Source of the DNA: JAGLHV01 sp023143305 [NCBI: Clostridia bacterium]
Lineage (GTDB): Bacteria; CBDUZB01; JAGLHV01
DNA: 13,977 nucleotides
Assembly: GCA_030637025.1 (NCBI GenBank)
Contig: DAOVVV010000049.1
Location: forward strand, 1 to 13,977
Direction: 5' to 3'
The translations under genes were made by a program, and so were the position numbers. Shown here piece after piece: positions 8,013 to 13,851 of the stretch; positions within the stretch are counted from its first letter, which is position 1; each line of letters opens with the position of its first letter. The notes under the pieces were generated by a model. That model did not search any database, had not been told where the DNA came from, and saw only the letters and a list, made by a program, of their open reading frames with translations.

Positions 8013-8885
8013 CTATTGGTTTGTACTCCGATTTACGACAATCTTAATATTCCGTTTTTCTTTTTTGTTTTTAGAAACTACTGAGAGAGGAATCTCCTGA
8101 CATCCATCAGGTAATGCCATCCTTAAAGAAAATGTTCCATCCGGTTTTAAGTTCACTTCTTTACCCTGTACACTTAAAATTGCATCTGACTGAGTAGCTC
8201 CGCAAATTGTTAATTCTGCATTAGCTATAAACCAAAATCCACTTGTCTGGGGTTTATTCCATATCCCTAAAGAAGACATTCCCGGAGAACTTACAGAAAT
8301 AATTTCTTTCATTTCATCAAAAAGTTTTCTTTTCACCGTAATTGAACTTTTACCAATATTTTCCACACCTACTAATTTCATCAATTTATCAAAATCACCC
8401 TTCACCAACATCCATTCTTCATCAGTAATATCCGATATTTTTCCTTCCGGTAAAGTAATAATATTAGACCTGGCTAAAATGAGAAACTCCCTCTCCGAAA
8501 CACGTAAACCAATATCCACACAACAACTTGTCCCTTCTTTATTAAGGTTAATATACCAATTATTAGCCCCGGAAGGAAGATCTATATCAAAAAAATAATG
8601 AGCATTCAACCCGTTAAAATCAATATTGGTAACATCATAAACCCTTAAAGTAAAAGGTCTTTCTTTAAAAATATCCCGGCCAAACTTTTCCCTTACCTGT
8701 GTTTTTTTTTGCTCATTAATTTCCCAATAAGTATACACTACCCGCGGATCACGAGGTAAAATAACAATTTTATTATCTTCATAATTTAAAGGTAAAGAAT
8801 CTCCTGTTTCTATAGAAACATTCTTCTTTTCAAAAACATAACTATTATGAGAAGACATCGGCTCTTTTCCCTCTATATTTTCCAT
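8013..8885 (-). CDS. DUF4912 domain protein
   Basis: A 290-residue soluble protein with no signal peptide. Residues about 33-150 match the DUF4912 pattern: LNYEDNKIVILPRDPRVVYTYWEI at the front, then LRVYDVT and NNWYINLNKEG. The C-terminal third has a second beta-rich module, GFWFIANAELTICGATQSDAILSVQGKEVNLKPDGTFSLRMALPDG (about 216-261), resembling small bacterial Ig-like domains. The biochemical function is unknown. The domain is often found beside GH57/DUF1957 genes in uncultured phyla, as here, so a role in polysaccharide binding or storage is a reasonable inference only. AAAGGGG at 8894-8900 is well placed for the ATG at 8885. An in-frame ATG at codon 10 is a weaker alternative. It is the first gene of a two-gene unit served by the promoter at 8955-8983. 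Confidence 0.85.
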   Translation of the reverse strand: MENIEGKEPMSSHNSYVFEKKNVSIETGDSLPLNYEDNKIVILPRDPRVVYTYWEINEQKKTQVREKFGRDIFKERPFTLRVYDVTNIDFNGLNAHYFFDIDLPSGANNWYINLNKEGTSCCVDIGLRVSEREFLILARSNIITLPEGKISDITDEEWMLVKGDFDKLMKLVGVENIGKSSITVKRKLFDEMKEIISVSSPGMSSLGIWNKPQTSGFWFIANAELTICGATQSDAILSVQGKEVNLKPDGTFSLRMALPDGCQEIPLSVVSKNKKEKRNIKIVVNRSTNQ

Positions 8886-8954
8886 AAAATCTACCCCTTT
8901 ATTTTATATCAACCTATTTAAGGACACTACACCCTCTTTACACTAAACTGTCTT

Positions 8955-8983
8955 ATTTTACTTTTTTCTTTTATTCTTGTCAA
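8955..8983 (-). promoter_or_regulatory. Sigma-70 promoter for the DUF4912-GH57 unit
   Basis: Read on the minus strand, a perfect TTGACA -35 (8978-8983) is followed after exactly 17 bases by TAAAAT (8955-8960), a five-of-six match to the -10. Transcription would begin near 8948, giving a leader of about 60 bases before the DUF4912 ATG. The -35 lies within the small palindrome CTTGTCAAG, which might be an operator; that part is speculative. Confidence 0.72.
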
Positions 8984-9029
8984 GACAAAAAGAAAACGAA
9001 TCAAAGGCATATTTTATCGGAAACAATGA

Positions 9030-9057
9030 CATTCCCCGCAGCAAGCTGCGGGGAATG
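9030..9057. repeat. GC-rich perfect palindrome (REP-like)
   Basis: CATTCCCCGCAGC at 9030-9042 and GCTGCGGGGAATG at 9045-9057 are exact reverse complements around a two-base centre (AA). The 13-bp arms are far more GC-rich than the surrounding DNA. No T-run follows on either strand, so it is not a classical intrinsic terminator. It lies between the 3' end of the ydcF-like gene and the promoter of the next unit. A transcript from either strand would fold into a very stable hairpin that could stop read-through or protect a 3' end. Confidence 0.85.
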
Positions 9058-9092
9058 AACCTTACAAAAACAGGCACTTTTTAAAAATCATA

Positions 9093-9114
9093 AAAAATTA
9101 CAATTATAATTTTT
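9093..9114. terminator. Weak AT-only hairpin after the ydcF-like gene
   Basis: AAAAATTA (9093-9100) pairs with TAATTTTT (9107-9114) around a six-base loop. Read on the minus strand, the direction of the gene that stops at 9127, the stem is followed by a T-run, which fits an intrinsic terminator. The stem is all A-T, so its strength is doubtful. Confidence 0.35.
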
Positions 9115-9126
9115 ACTAAATTTTAT

Positions 9127-9750
9127 TTAAATATACCCTTTATATAAATAATAAATAAATTTTATATACTCATTATTTACACGGACAAGACCTTTTTCGG
9201 AAGTCCACCAATTGTCTGCGGAAAACCAGCTATCCTGGACAGGATAAAACATTAAAGTTATAGCATTTTTTTTAAATCTTTTTTTAAATACAAAAAAAGC
9301 CCTTTTCATATGGTACGGCTCACTGATAATAATAAGTGCCTTAAAACCATATCTTTCAACCGTTTCTTTAATCAATAAAGCATCATCGTAAGTACTATGT
9401 GACTGTAATTCAATAATTATATCTTTTTCTTCAATACCATTTAACATTGCCTCTTTTTTAGCCAATTGTGCCCAATGCACTTCTCCTAAAGAAGGAACAT
9501 CCAATTTTTCTCCGGTAAAAATAATTTTTTTGGCATATTTTTGCTTAAAAAGTTTTATCCCCTGAATACTTCTCTCTTTCTCTCCTCCTCCTAATACGAC
9601 TATAACATCTGCCGGTTTTAAAGTTGTCTGATAGACGAGATATTTTCCTATTTGACTCAACCAAAATTTATAACTGAATAATAAAAAAAATAAAAAGGAT
9701 ATTATAAAAAAGACAATCCTTTTTAGTGCCTTTTTTTTAAAATAGAACAA
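9127..9750 (-). CDS. YdcF-like DUF218 membrane protein
   Basis: A 207-residue protein of the YdcF/SanA/ElyC (DUF218) family. An N-terminal membrane anchor (about 11-28) precedes a Rossmann-like domain. Landmarks are ADVIVVLGGG (47-56), KKIIFTGE (74-81), the acidic motif HSTYDDA (118-124) in place of the more usual STxENA, and SEPYHMKRAFFVF (143-155). Members of this family bind nucleotides or act in envelope maintenance; the precise reaction here is not known. The start is TTG (9748-9750 on the plus strand), preceded by AGGTG five bases upstream, and a better in-frame ATG is absent. It is the last gene of the five-gene minus-strand operon, 34 bases after queF. A large-domain anchor at the outer face of the cytoplasmic membrane is likely, as for relatives. 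Confidence 0.82.
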   Translation of the reverse strand: MFYFKKKALKRIVFFIISFLFFLLFSYKFWLSQIGKYLVYQTTLKPADVIVVLGGGEKERSIQGIKLFKQKYAKKIIFTGEKLDVPSLGEVHWAQLAKKEAMLNGIEEKDIIIELQSHSTYDDALLIKETVERYGFKALIIISEPYHMKRAFFVFKKRFKKNAITLMFYPVQDSWFSADNWWTSEKGLVRVNNEYIKFIYYLYKGYI

Positions 9751-9784
9751 TTTTTCACCTTATATATTTACGAAAGAAGTATTT

Positions 9785-10189
9785 TTATTTATGCCCCTTT
9801 TGGGGATATCTTGCTTCTACAATTGTTTTTATTCCACCCCTAAAATTAAATTCTCCGGAAACGTTAACCCGTTTAGGTTTTGCTGCTTTGACTATATCCT
9901 GTAAGATACAATTAATCGCATTTTCATAGAATATACCTAAATTACGATATTTTCCAATATAAAGCTTTAGAGATTTAAGTTCCAGACAATATTTTAGCGG
10001 TACATATTTAATAATAATCGTCCCAAAATCCGGCAAACCGGTTTTAGGACAAATAGAAGTAAATTCAGGAATAACAATGGTTATTTCATAATTTTTAAAT
10101 TGATTCACCCAACATTCAATATCAGGCAGTTTTTCCTTCAACCCTGCCTGGGCATGTTTATCAGTATATCTTCCTTTAGCCGAAAGCAT
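9785..10189 (-). CDS. queF: NADPH-dependent preQ0 reductase QueF
   Basis: A 134-residue QueF of the short (Bacillus-type) class. It reduces the nitrile of 7-cyano-7-deazaguanine (preQ0) to the aminomethyl group of preQ1 in queuosine tRNA-modification synthesis, in the cytoplasm. The catalytic segment EFTSICPKTGLPDF (42-55) supplies the thioimide-forming C47 and the acid D54. The NADPH-binding QueF motif is LELKSLKLYIGKYRN (69-83). E89 in GIFYEN corresponds to the substrate-binding glutamate, but the residue before it is Tyr rather than the His found in B. subtilis QueF. A strong GGAGGT ribosome site lies just upstream. No other queuosine gene is in the window. It lies 23 bases after an unrelated membrane-protein gene, so no preQ1 riboswitch fits upstream. 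Confidence 0.94.
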   Translation of the reverse strand: MLSAKGRYTDKHAQAGLKEKLPDIECWVNQFKNYEITIVIPEFTSICPKTGLPDFGTIIIKYVPLKYCLELKSLKLYIGKYRNLGIFYENAINCILQDIVKAAKPKRVNVSGEFNFRGGIKTIVEARYPQKGHK

Positions 10190-10212
10190 TTATTACCTCC
10201 CTAAAAAATATA

Positions 10213-11166
10213 TCACTTTTTTTCTAATACTAAATCAGACAAATAATACTTACATTTCCCTGCCCAGTTTTTCCGGTCAGGCCCTATCCGGACAGAAAAA
10301 GGAAGACTATACCCGACCTTAAGTATTTTCCCCTTATTAACTTTTTTTTCACCCTTAGCAACAACATTAAAACTCCTTTCTAAAATAACTTTCTTTTTAT
10401 TATTTAAAAGTTTAATATTCATTTTCACATTAGTAATACCTCTTTTACTTATATTTTTTATTTTACCCTTAGCTAAAATCGAACTACCATCTTTTTTATC
10501 CTCATACCTTTTTATTTTAAACTTACTGACTATTACATACTTACTGACTTTTAAATTTTTCTTGGTTATTGACTTTTTTACGCTTTTCCGTTTCTTTTTT
10601 GGAGTAACTTTTTTTGCTATAGGTACTTCTTTTTTTATTTTCGCTATTTTTTTTGTTTTTTTTGCTCCATTTGTTTTCTTTTTAATTTTCACTTCCTTCT
10701 CCTCCACTTCAGGAGGAAACATTTTCTCTCTCAATGTAAATAAATTCAAATTCAACATTTGTATTTCTTTTTTATTTTCATAACTAATTTTTATTCCTAA
10801 TCCCAAACATACCAAGATCCCTATTGTACTAAAAAATAATAACCGGTAAATCTTTTTTTGGGATGATATTATATGTTTTGTCGACTTACAAACTTCTTCT
10901 TTATAACATTCAATATTTTTAACCGACCTATCATTCAAGACAGTTATTTTTCTCTCCAGCGGCTTTAAGTTTTTTTCCAATAATCCCGAAACTTTAGAAA
11001 CTAACTTTTCTTCTTTTGATTCTTCGATTTCTTTTTCTATAGCAAACAATTTTTCCCCTTGAAAAGATTCTTTTTCCGGTATATTGTCCACTTTGTCCCT
11101 TTTATCTCCCTTCTCTTTTTTCCCTTCTAATTCTCTTTTTAATGCTTCTATCTCCTGTTTATCCAT
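10213..11166 (-). CDS. Membrane-anchored Lys-rich protein with C-terminal beta domain
   Basis: A 317-residue protein I cannot name. Residues 1-105 are charged and helical, with probable coiled coil (EIEALKRELEGKKEK and later segments). A single membrane segment lies at about 107-126. A strongly basic linker (about 158-205) is nearly all Lys with Thr, Ile and Val. The C-terminal 105 residues look like an FxLYD/DUF3426-type beta-sandwich: ILAKGKIKNISKRGITNVKMNIKLLNNKKKVI followed by SLPFSVRIGP. With Lys-rich parts on both sides of the membrane, orientation is uncertain. The beta domain is most likely outside the cytoplasm, as in related proteins. AAGGAGGT sits seven bases before the ATG. The gene is centrally placed in the operon, 21 bases after the OB-fold gene and 23 before queF. 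Confidence 0.7.
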   Translation of the reverse strand: MDKQEIEALKRELEGKKEKGDKRDKVDNIPEKESFQGEKLFAIEKEIEESKEEKLVSKVSGLLEKNLKPLERKITVLNDRSVKNIECYKEEVCKSTKHIISSQKKIYRLLFFSTIGILVCLGLGIKISYENKKEIQMLNLNLFTLREKMFPPEVEEKEVKIKKKTNGAKKTKKIAKIKKEVPIAKKVTPKKKRKSVKKSITKKNLKVSKYVIVSKFKIKRYEDKKDGSSILAKGKIKNISKRGITNVKMNIKLLNNKKKVILERSFNVVAKGEKKVNKGKILKVGYSLPFSVRIGPDRKNWAGKCKYYLSDLVLEKK

Positions 11167-11187
11167 ATTTCTACCTCCTTTTGCTTT

Positions 11188-11640
11188 TTACTCTAAACTT
11201 TCTATCTGCTCCGGATCCTTCACTATTATCTCCGGCTTACCTTCGTATTCCTTAATATAACCGAATATGCGAACTTTTTTCCCTTGATAAAAAGTTTCGG
11301 GATTTAATGGAAATAAAGAAAATGAGGAAGCAAAAATAACTGCCGTGAAATGTTTTCTATAATCCTGATGGAAATTAAGAAAACAGGCCTTTCCTGAATT
11401 ATAAGCAGCCACAATCGTTCCTTCCACAGCAACATACTCTCCATAGTGATTTCCTGCTTCCTGCCAGGAAATCACTTGAATTGACCTTGATGATTTGAGA
11501 ACTTCTGTTTGCTGCCTATCCAAACAACTACTACCCGTAAACCAAACTTTAGCAAAATACATTATTAAAACAACTGCTATAATAACAAAAATAATTCTAA
11601 TAAACAAAATTTTAAAATCAATATTTTGTTTTATCATCAT
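11188..11640 (-). CDS. Membrane-anchored OB-fold protein
   Basis: A 150-residue protein with one N-terminal membrane segment (about 11-30) and a soluble domain of about 100 residues that looks like a nucleic-acid-binding-type OB fold (tRNA_anti-like). The pattern is ISWQEAGNHYGEYVAVEGTIV, a central strand CFLNFHQDYRKHFTAVIF, then GKKVRIFGYIKEYEGKPEIIVKDPEQI at the end. The start overlaps the end of the nuclease gene by 23 bases. Two adjacent ATG codons (11635-11640) are possible; the first was chosen because AAAGGT is nearer to it. The overlap suggests coupled synthesis with the nuclease. Bacillus YhcR carries OB-fold and staphylococcal-nuclease domains in a single secreted protein, so a joint role in DNA or RNA breakdown outside the membrane is a fair inference. 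Direct nucleic-acid binding is not shown by sequence alone. Confidence 0.72.
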   Translation of the reverse strand: MMIKQNIDFKILFIRIIFVIIAVVLIMYFAKVWFTGSSCLDRQQTEVLKSSRSIQVISWQEAGNHYGEYVAVEGTIVAAYNSGKACFLNFHQDYRKHFTAVIFASSFSLFPLNPETFYQGKKVRIFGYIKEYEGKPEIIVKDPEQIESLE

Positions 11641-12355
11641 TTTGGTTTTTTACCTTTTCTAAGGGATATTTTTCAACAAGATCATTCAGTAATTTATCCA
11701 ATTCTTTACGCCCCCGGAGACTAAGAGATTCATATCTTTTTGCAAGATTGGCAATTCTCCCATCCCGAAGCGTTAAATGCCATAAACCATATTGCTTCCT
11801 TCGTGCCTCCTGTTCTAAAATAATAAATTTATCTCTTCTATGAAAAGGAAACCGGGTATAAGCATAGGCATAGCCCCAACGAATCATTTCAGCATTTATA
11901 AGACGGTCATTAATAAAAACATAGGCTAAAACCCTTCCATACTTATCCCGTTTGTTATGGGGTTCATACTCCAGAAAACACTTATGTCCTTCAGCTATTT
12001 GTTTTAAAAATCTTGCCGATTCCTGTCCAAATCTCTGCACCGGAATTACCGGATGGTGAACTTCGGGGGCATCAATACCAATAAACCGCACCAACTGATC
12101 ATTACTAAGTCGAATTGTATCCCCATCAATAACACTTTTTATACGAAATGGCCCTTCTTTCAAAAACAAAGAAGAAGTCTTTACTTCGGGAAGGGTTTTT
12201 CTAAAACATTCTTTGTGATTTAATTTTGAATGAATCACGGCCATTATTAAAATAATACTTACCGTAGTAAATATAAGCCTTACCAGAAAAACATCACGAT
12301 AAATCAACTTATAAAAATTCTTACAATAAATAAAAAATTTTATTTGCTTTTTCAT
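11618..12355 (-). CDS. Membrane-anchored thermonuclease (SNase family)
   Basis: A 245-residue staphylococcal-nuclease-family enzyme with an N-terminal membrane anchor (about 23-41), so the catalytic domain (about 68-195) probably faces the periplasm. The Ca-binding and catalytic residues of S. aureus nuclease have clear equivalents: D77 and D79 in VIDGDT, R90 in VRFIGIDAPE, D95, E98, and R141 in DKYGRVLAYV. It is expected to cut DNA and RNA to 3'-phosphate ends. About 50 extra residues follow the domain (196-245), with two LTLRDG/LSLRG-like stretches and a charged tail. Initiation is odd: no ribosome site lies within 30 bases, while AAAGG is next to an upstream three-codon ORF. The gene heads a five-gene operon. 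Confidence 0.9.
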   Translation of the reverse strand: MKKQIKFFIYCKNFYKLIYRDVFLVRLIFTTVSIILIMAVIHSKLNHKECFRKTLPEVKTSSLFLKEGPFRIKSVIDGDTIRLSNDQLVRFIGIDAPEVHHPVIPVQRFGQESARFLKQIAEGHKCFLEYEPHNKRDKYGRVLAYVFINDRLINAEMIRWGYAYAYTRFPFHRRDKFIILEQEARRKQYGLWHLTLRDGRIANLAKRYESLSLRGRKELDKLLNDLVEKYPLEKVKNQNDDKTKY

Positions 12356-12373
12356 AAATTTGTTTGCAAATTT
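12356..12373. promoter_or_regulatory. Small hairpin directly before the nuclease start codon
   Basis: AAATTTG (12356-12362) and CAAATTT (12367-12373) are exact reverse complements with a four-base loop, so the nuclease mRNA can fold immediately before its ATG. It could affect ribosome access; the stem is A-T rich and weak. Confidence 0.35.
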
Positions 12374-12379
12374 TAAAAT

Positions 12380-12391
12380 TTACTTTTTCAT
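12380..12391 (-). other. Three-codon leader ORF (MKK-stop) before the nuclease gene
   Basis: On the minus strand ATG-AAA-AAG-TAA lies 37 bases before the nuclease start, which itself begins ATG-AAA-AAG. AAAGG (12394-12398) is only two bases before this leader ATG. It may be a relic of a small duplication that moved the ribosome site away from the real start, or a leader mini-ORF. Chance is possible in A-rich DNA. Confidence 0.3.
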
Positions 12392-12436
12392 ATCCTTTCT
12401 TTCGAAAACAAAACAAATATCCATGCTCCAATATAA

Positions 12437-12465
12437 AAGATATCACAAGAAAATCAAAGTGGCAA
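12437..12465 (-). promoter_or_regulatory. Candidate promoter for the nuclease-OB-queF-ydcF operon
   Basis: On the minus strand TTGCCA (12460-12465) is followed after 17 bases by TATCTT (12437-12442). Each hexamer matches consensus at four or five of six positions. It is the best candidate upstream of the nuclease gene and would leave a leader of about 75 bases. Confidence 0.4.
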
Positions 12466-12512
12466 GGCAAAAATTTAACTTCACATTCCGATAGATTAAT
12501 ATCTTAAAAAGA

Positions 12513-12542
12513 TTGACATAGGATAGGAAAGTATTATATATT
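12513..12542 (+). promoter_or_regulatory. Promoter for the HAD phosphatase gene
   Basis: A perfect TTGACA (12513-12518) is followed by a run of overlapping -10-like boxes: TATATA at 12535-12540 (16-base spacer) and TATATT at 12537-12542 (18-base spacer). The leader would be about 75 bases. ATTGAC at 12512-12517 is repeated inverted as GTCAAT at 12557-12562, flanking the -10, which could be an operator; that is speculative. Confidence 0.55.
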
Positions 12543-12581
12543 ATTGAAAATGTAAAGTCAATCATTACTCCTTAAGTTAAA

Positions 12582-12610
12582 TTGAGGCAAAAAATTTAGG
12601 TTTTTATAAA
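12582..12610 (+). promoter_or_regulatory. Second, start-proximal promoter candidate for the HAD gene
   Basis: TTGAGG (12582-12587), 17 bases, then TATAAA (12605-12610). A transcript from here would begin about ten bases before the ATG and have almost no leader, which agrees with the lack of a good ribosome site before this gene. Confidence 0.35.
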
Positions 12611-12626
12611 AAGACGGTATAATAAA

Positions 12627-13274
12627 ATGAAAAAAATAGTAGCAGTATTTGATATTGACGGAACAATTATAGATTTTTTTTCGGAAAGAATATTTTTACT
12701 TTTTCTATTGTCAAAAGGGAAATTATTCATAAATGATTTATTCAATTATGCAGTAAACTTATTACAAACAGCTGATCAGGGATGTATATTTGCAACTAAA
12801 GGCAATAAAGCATATTTTAAAGGAAAAGACTCTACACAAATAGAAAAATTAGCCCATACATGTTTCAGAAAACATATCCTCCATAGAATTTTTGCTCGTG
12901 CTAAAGAAAAAATCAAACAACATCAACAGCAACAACACGAAATAGTTTTTATCTCAGGAACATTACCTTTTTTATTAAATGAATATAAGAATTATTTTGG
13001 GGTAAATAAGGGCTATGGTACAAGATTAGAGACTAAAAATGGTAAATTTACCGGAAAAACAATGGGAATATATCCTTACGGTGAAGGGAAAGCTGAAATA
13101 GTAAAAAAATATCTTACTGGAAATGAATATGATTTATCCCGTTCTTTTGCTTATGGTAATCATCTCTCCGATATAAAATCTCTTAAATTATTCGGAAATG
13201 CTTTTATGATTAATCCTAACAAAAAATTGGCAGCAATTGCCAGAGCGGAATCGATAAAAATAGAATATTTTTGA
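12627..13274 (+). CDS. HAD-IB family phosphatase
   Basis: A 215-residue haloacid-dehalogenase-superfamily hydrolase of subfamily IB (phosphoserine-phosphatase-like). Motif I is FDIDGT with nucleophile D9 and general acid D11. Motif II is S110 in IVFISGT, the likely motif III lysine is K155 in GEGKAEIV, and motif IV is AYGNHLSDIKSL with D182. The alpha-helical cap lies at about 17-90. The AYGNxxSD form of motif IV is common in the branch that includes CicA-like and lysophosphatidic-acid-phosphatase-like members; the substrate cannot be read from sequence. No membrane segment or signal is present. The ATG is fixed by the catalytic motif eight residues in; no strong ribosome site precedes it. 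The gene stands alone, divergent from the nuclease operon and convergent with the cysteine-rich membrane gene, eight bases away. Confidence 0.88.
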   Translation: MKKIVAVFDIDGTIIDFFSERIFLLFLLSKGKLFINDLFNYAVNLLQTADQGCIFATKGNKAYFKGKDSTQIEKLAHTCFRKHILHRIFARAKEKIKQHQQQQHEIVFISGTLPFLLNEYKNYFGVNKGYGTRLETKNGKFTGKTMGIYPYGEGKAEIVKKYLTGNEYDLSRSFAYGNHLSDIKSLKLFGNAFMINPNKKLAAIARAESIKIEYF

Positions 13275-13285
13275 TTTTAAAATCA
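13272..13285. repeat. 14-bp palindrome joining two convergent stop codons
   Basis: TGATTTTAAAATCA is a perfect palindrome whose first three bases are the TGA of the HAD gene and whose last three are the TGA (minus strand) of the membrane-protein gene. With a TTAA loop it can form only a five-base stem and no T-run follows, so it is at most a poor terminator. Confidence 0.7.
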
Positions 13286-13789
13286 GCTTTGTTTTACTGC
13301 GCACCCCGGACAAATCAATCTCATTTTACATTTTAAACAGGTTTTTTTTCTATTAATCACTCCGCTGTAGATGGAAACAACCAATAACAAAATTAATATA
13401 ATCACCTTAAATATTACAAACTCCTGAGAAATTAAAATACCAATAAAAATAACCGGAATAACAGTTAAAAGGCCGTAAGTAAGAGATGCAAGTTTTTGCC
13501 CATAGCCGGCATTAAATTTTTCAATACTTCCTCCTTTGAAAAATAAAGCAGATAATTTACCCCATCCCAGAGAACACCGCCGTTTATAATAATAACAATT
13601 TGTACAAAGCAATTTACGTAAAACAAAACCTATCATTGCGACAGCAAATAAAAGATAAATCAAAGCAATTAAAGGACAAAAAAACCGGCAAGCAATAGTT
13701 CCTAAAAGAATCCATAAAATTATTAAAAAATTCCCCCAAAAAATAATTACCTTAGGATATCTTTCTAATCCCTCTTTATAAATATTCAT
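13283..13789 (-). CDS. Cysteine-rich four-helix membrane protein
   Basis: A 168-residue integral membrane protein of unknown function. Hydrophobic segments lie at about 12-32, 36-58, 102-122 and 124-146. Nine cysteines are grouped: C34 and C38 in or near a membrane helix, C62-x2-C65-x6-C72 after the second helix (LCTNCYYYKRRCSLGWGK), and C151-x2-C154-x5-C160-x2-C163 at the C-terminus (CLKCKMRLICPGC). The last group has zinc-ribbon or iron-sulphur-ligand spacing. Both soluble groups should lie on the same side of the membrane. I used the ATG at 13789; the frame extends 16 codons to a TTG at 13837, but those residues look unlike a normal N-terminus. The upstream AGGG is far (about 17 bases), so the start is not certain. 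It follows a coiled-coil gene on the same strand by 62 bases. Confidence 0.7.
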   Translation of the reverse strand: MNIYKEGLERYPKVIIFWGNFLIILWILLGTIACRFFCPLIALIYLLFAVAMIGFVLRKLLCTNCYYYKRRCSLGWGKLSALFFKGGSIEKFNAGYGQKLASLTYGLLTVIPVIFIGILISQEFVIFKVIILILLLVVSIYSGVINRKKTCLKCKMRLICPGCAVKQS

Positions 13790-13851
13790 CTTATTCTTTA
13801 TTATTTCCCTGGTTAATAAAAAAATCAGTTTTACCAAAAATTATTTATCTG

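Noticed and set aside
10190-10212. preQ1 riboswitch before queF
   Set aside because: Only 23 bases separate queF from the preceding gene; they hold a ribosome site and no room for an aptamer.
13790-13837. Sixteen-codon N-terminal extension of the cysteine-rich protein from a TTG start
   Set aside because: The extension starts at a rare codon without a ribosome site and is hydrophobic then basic without fitting the rest; the ATG at 13789 is preferred, though not proven.
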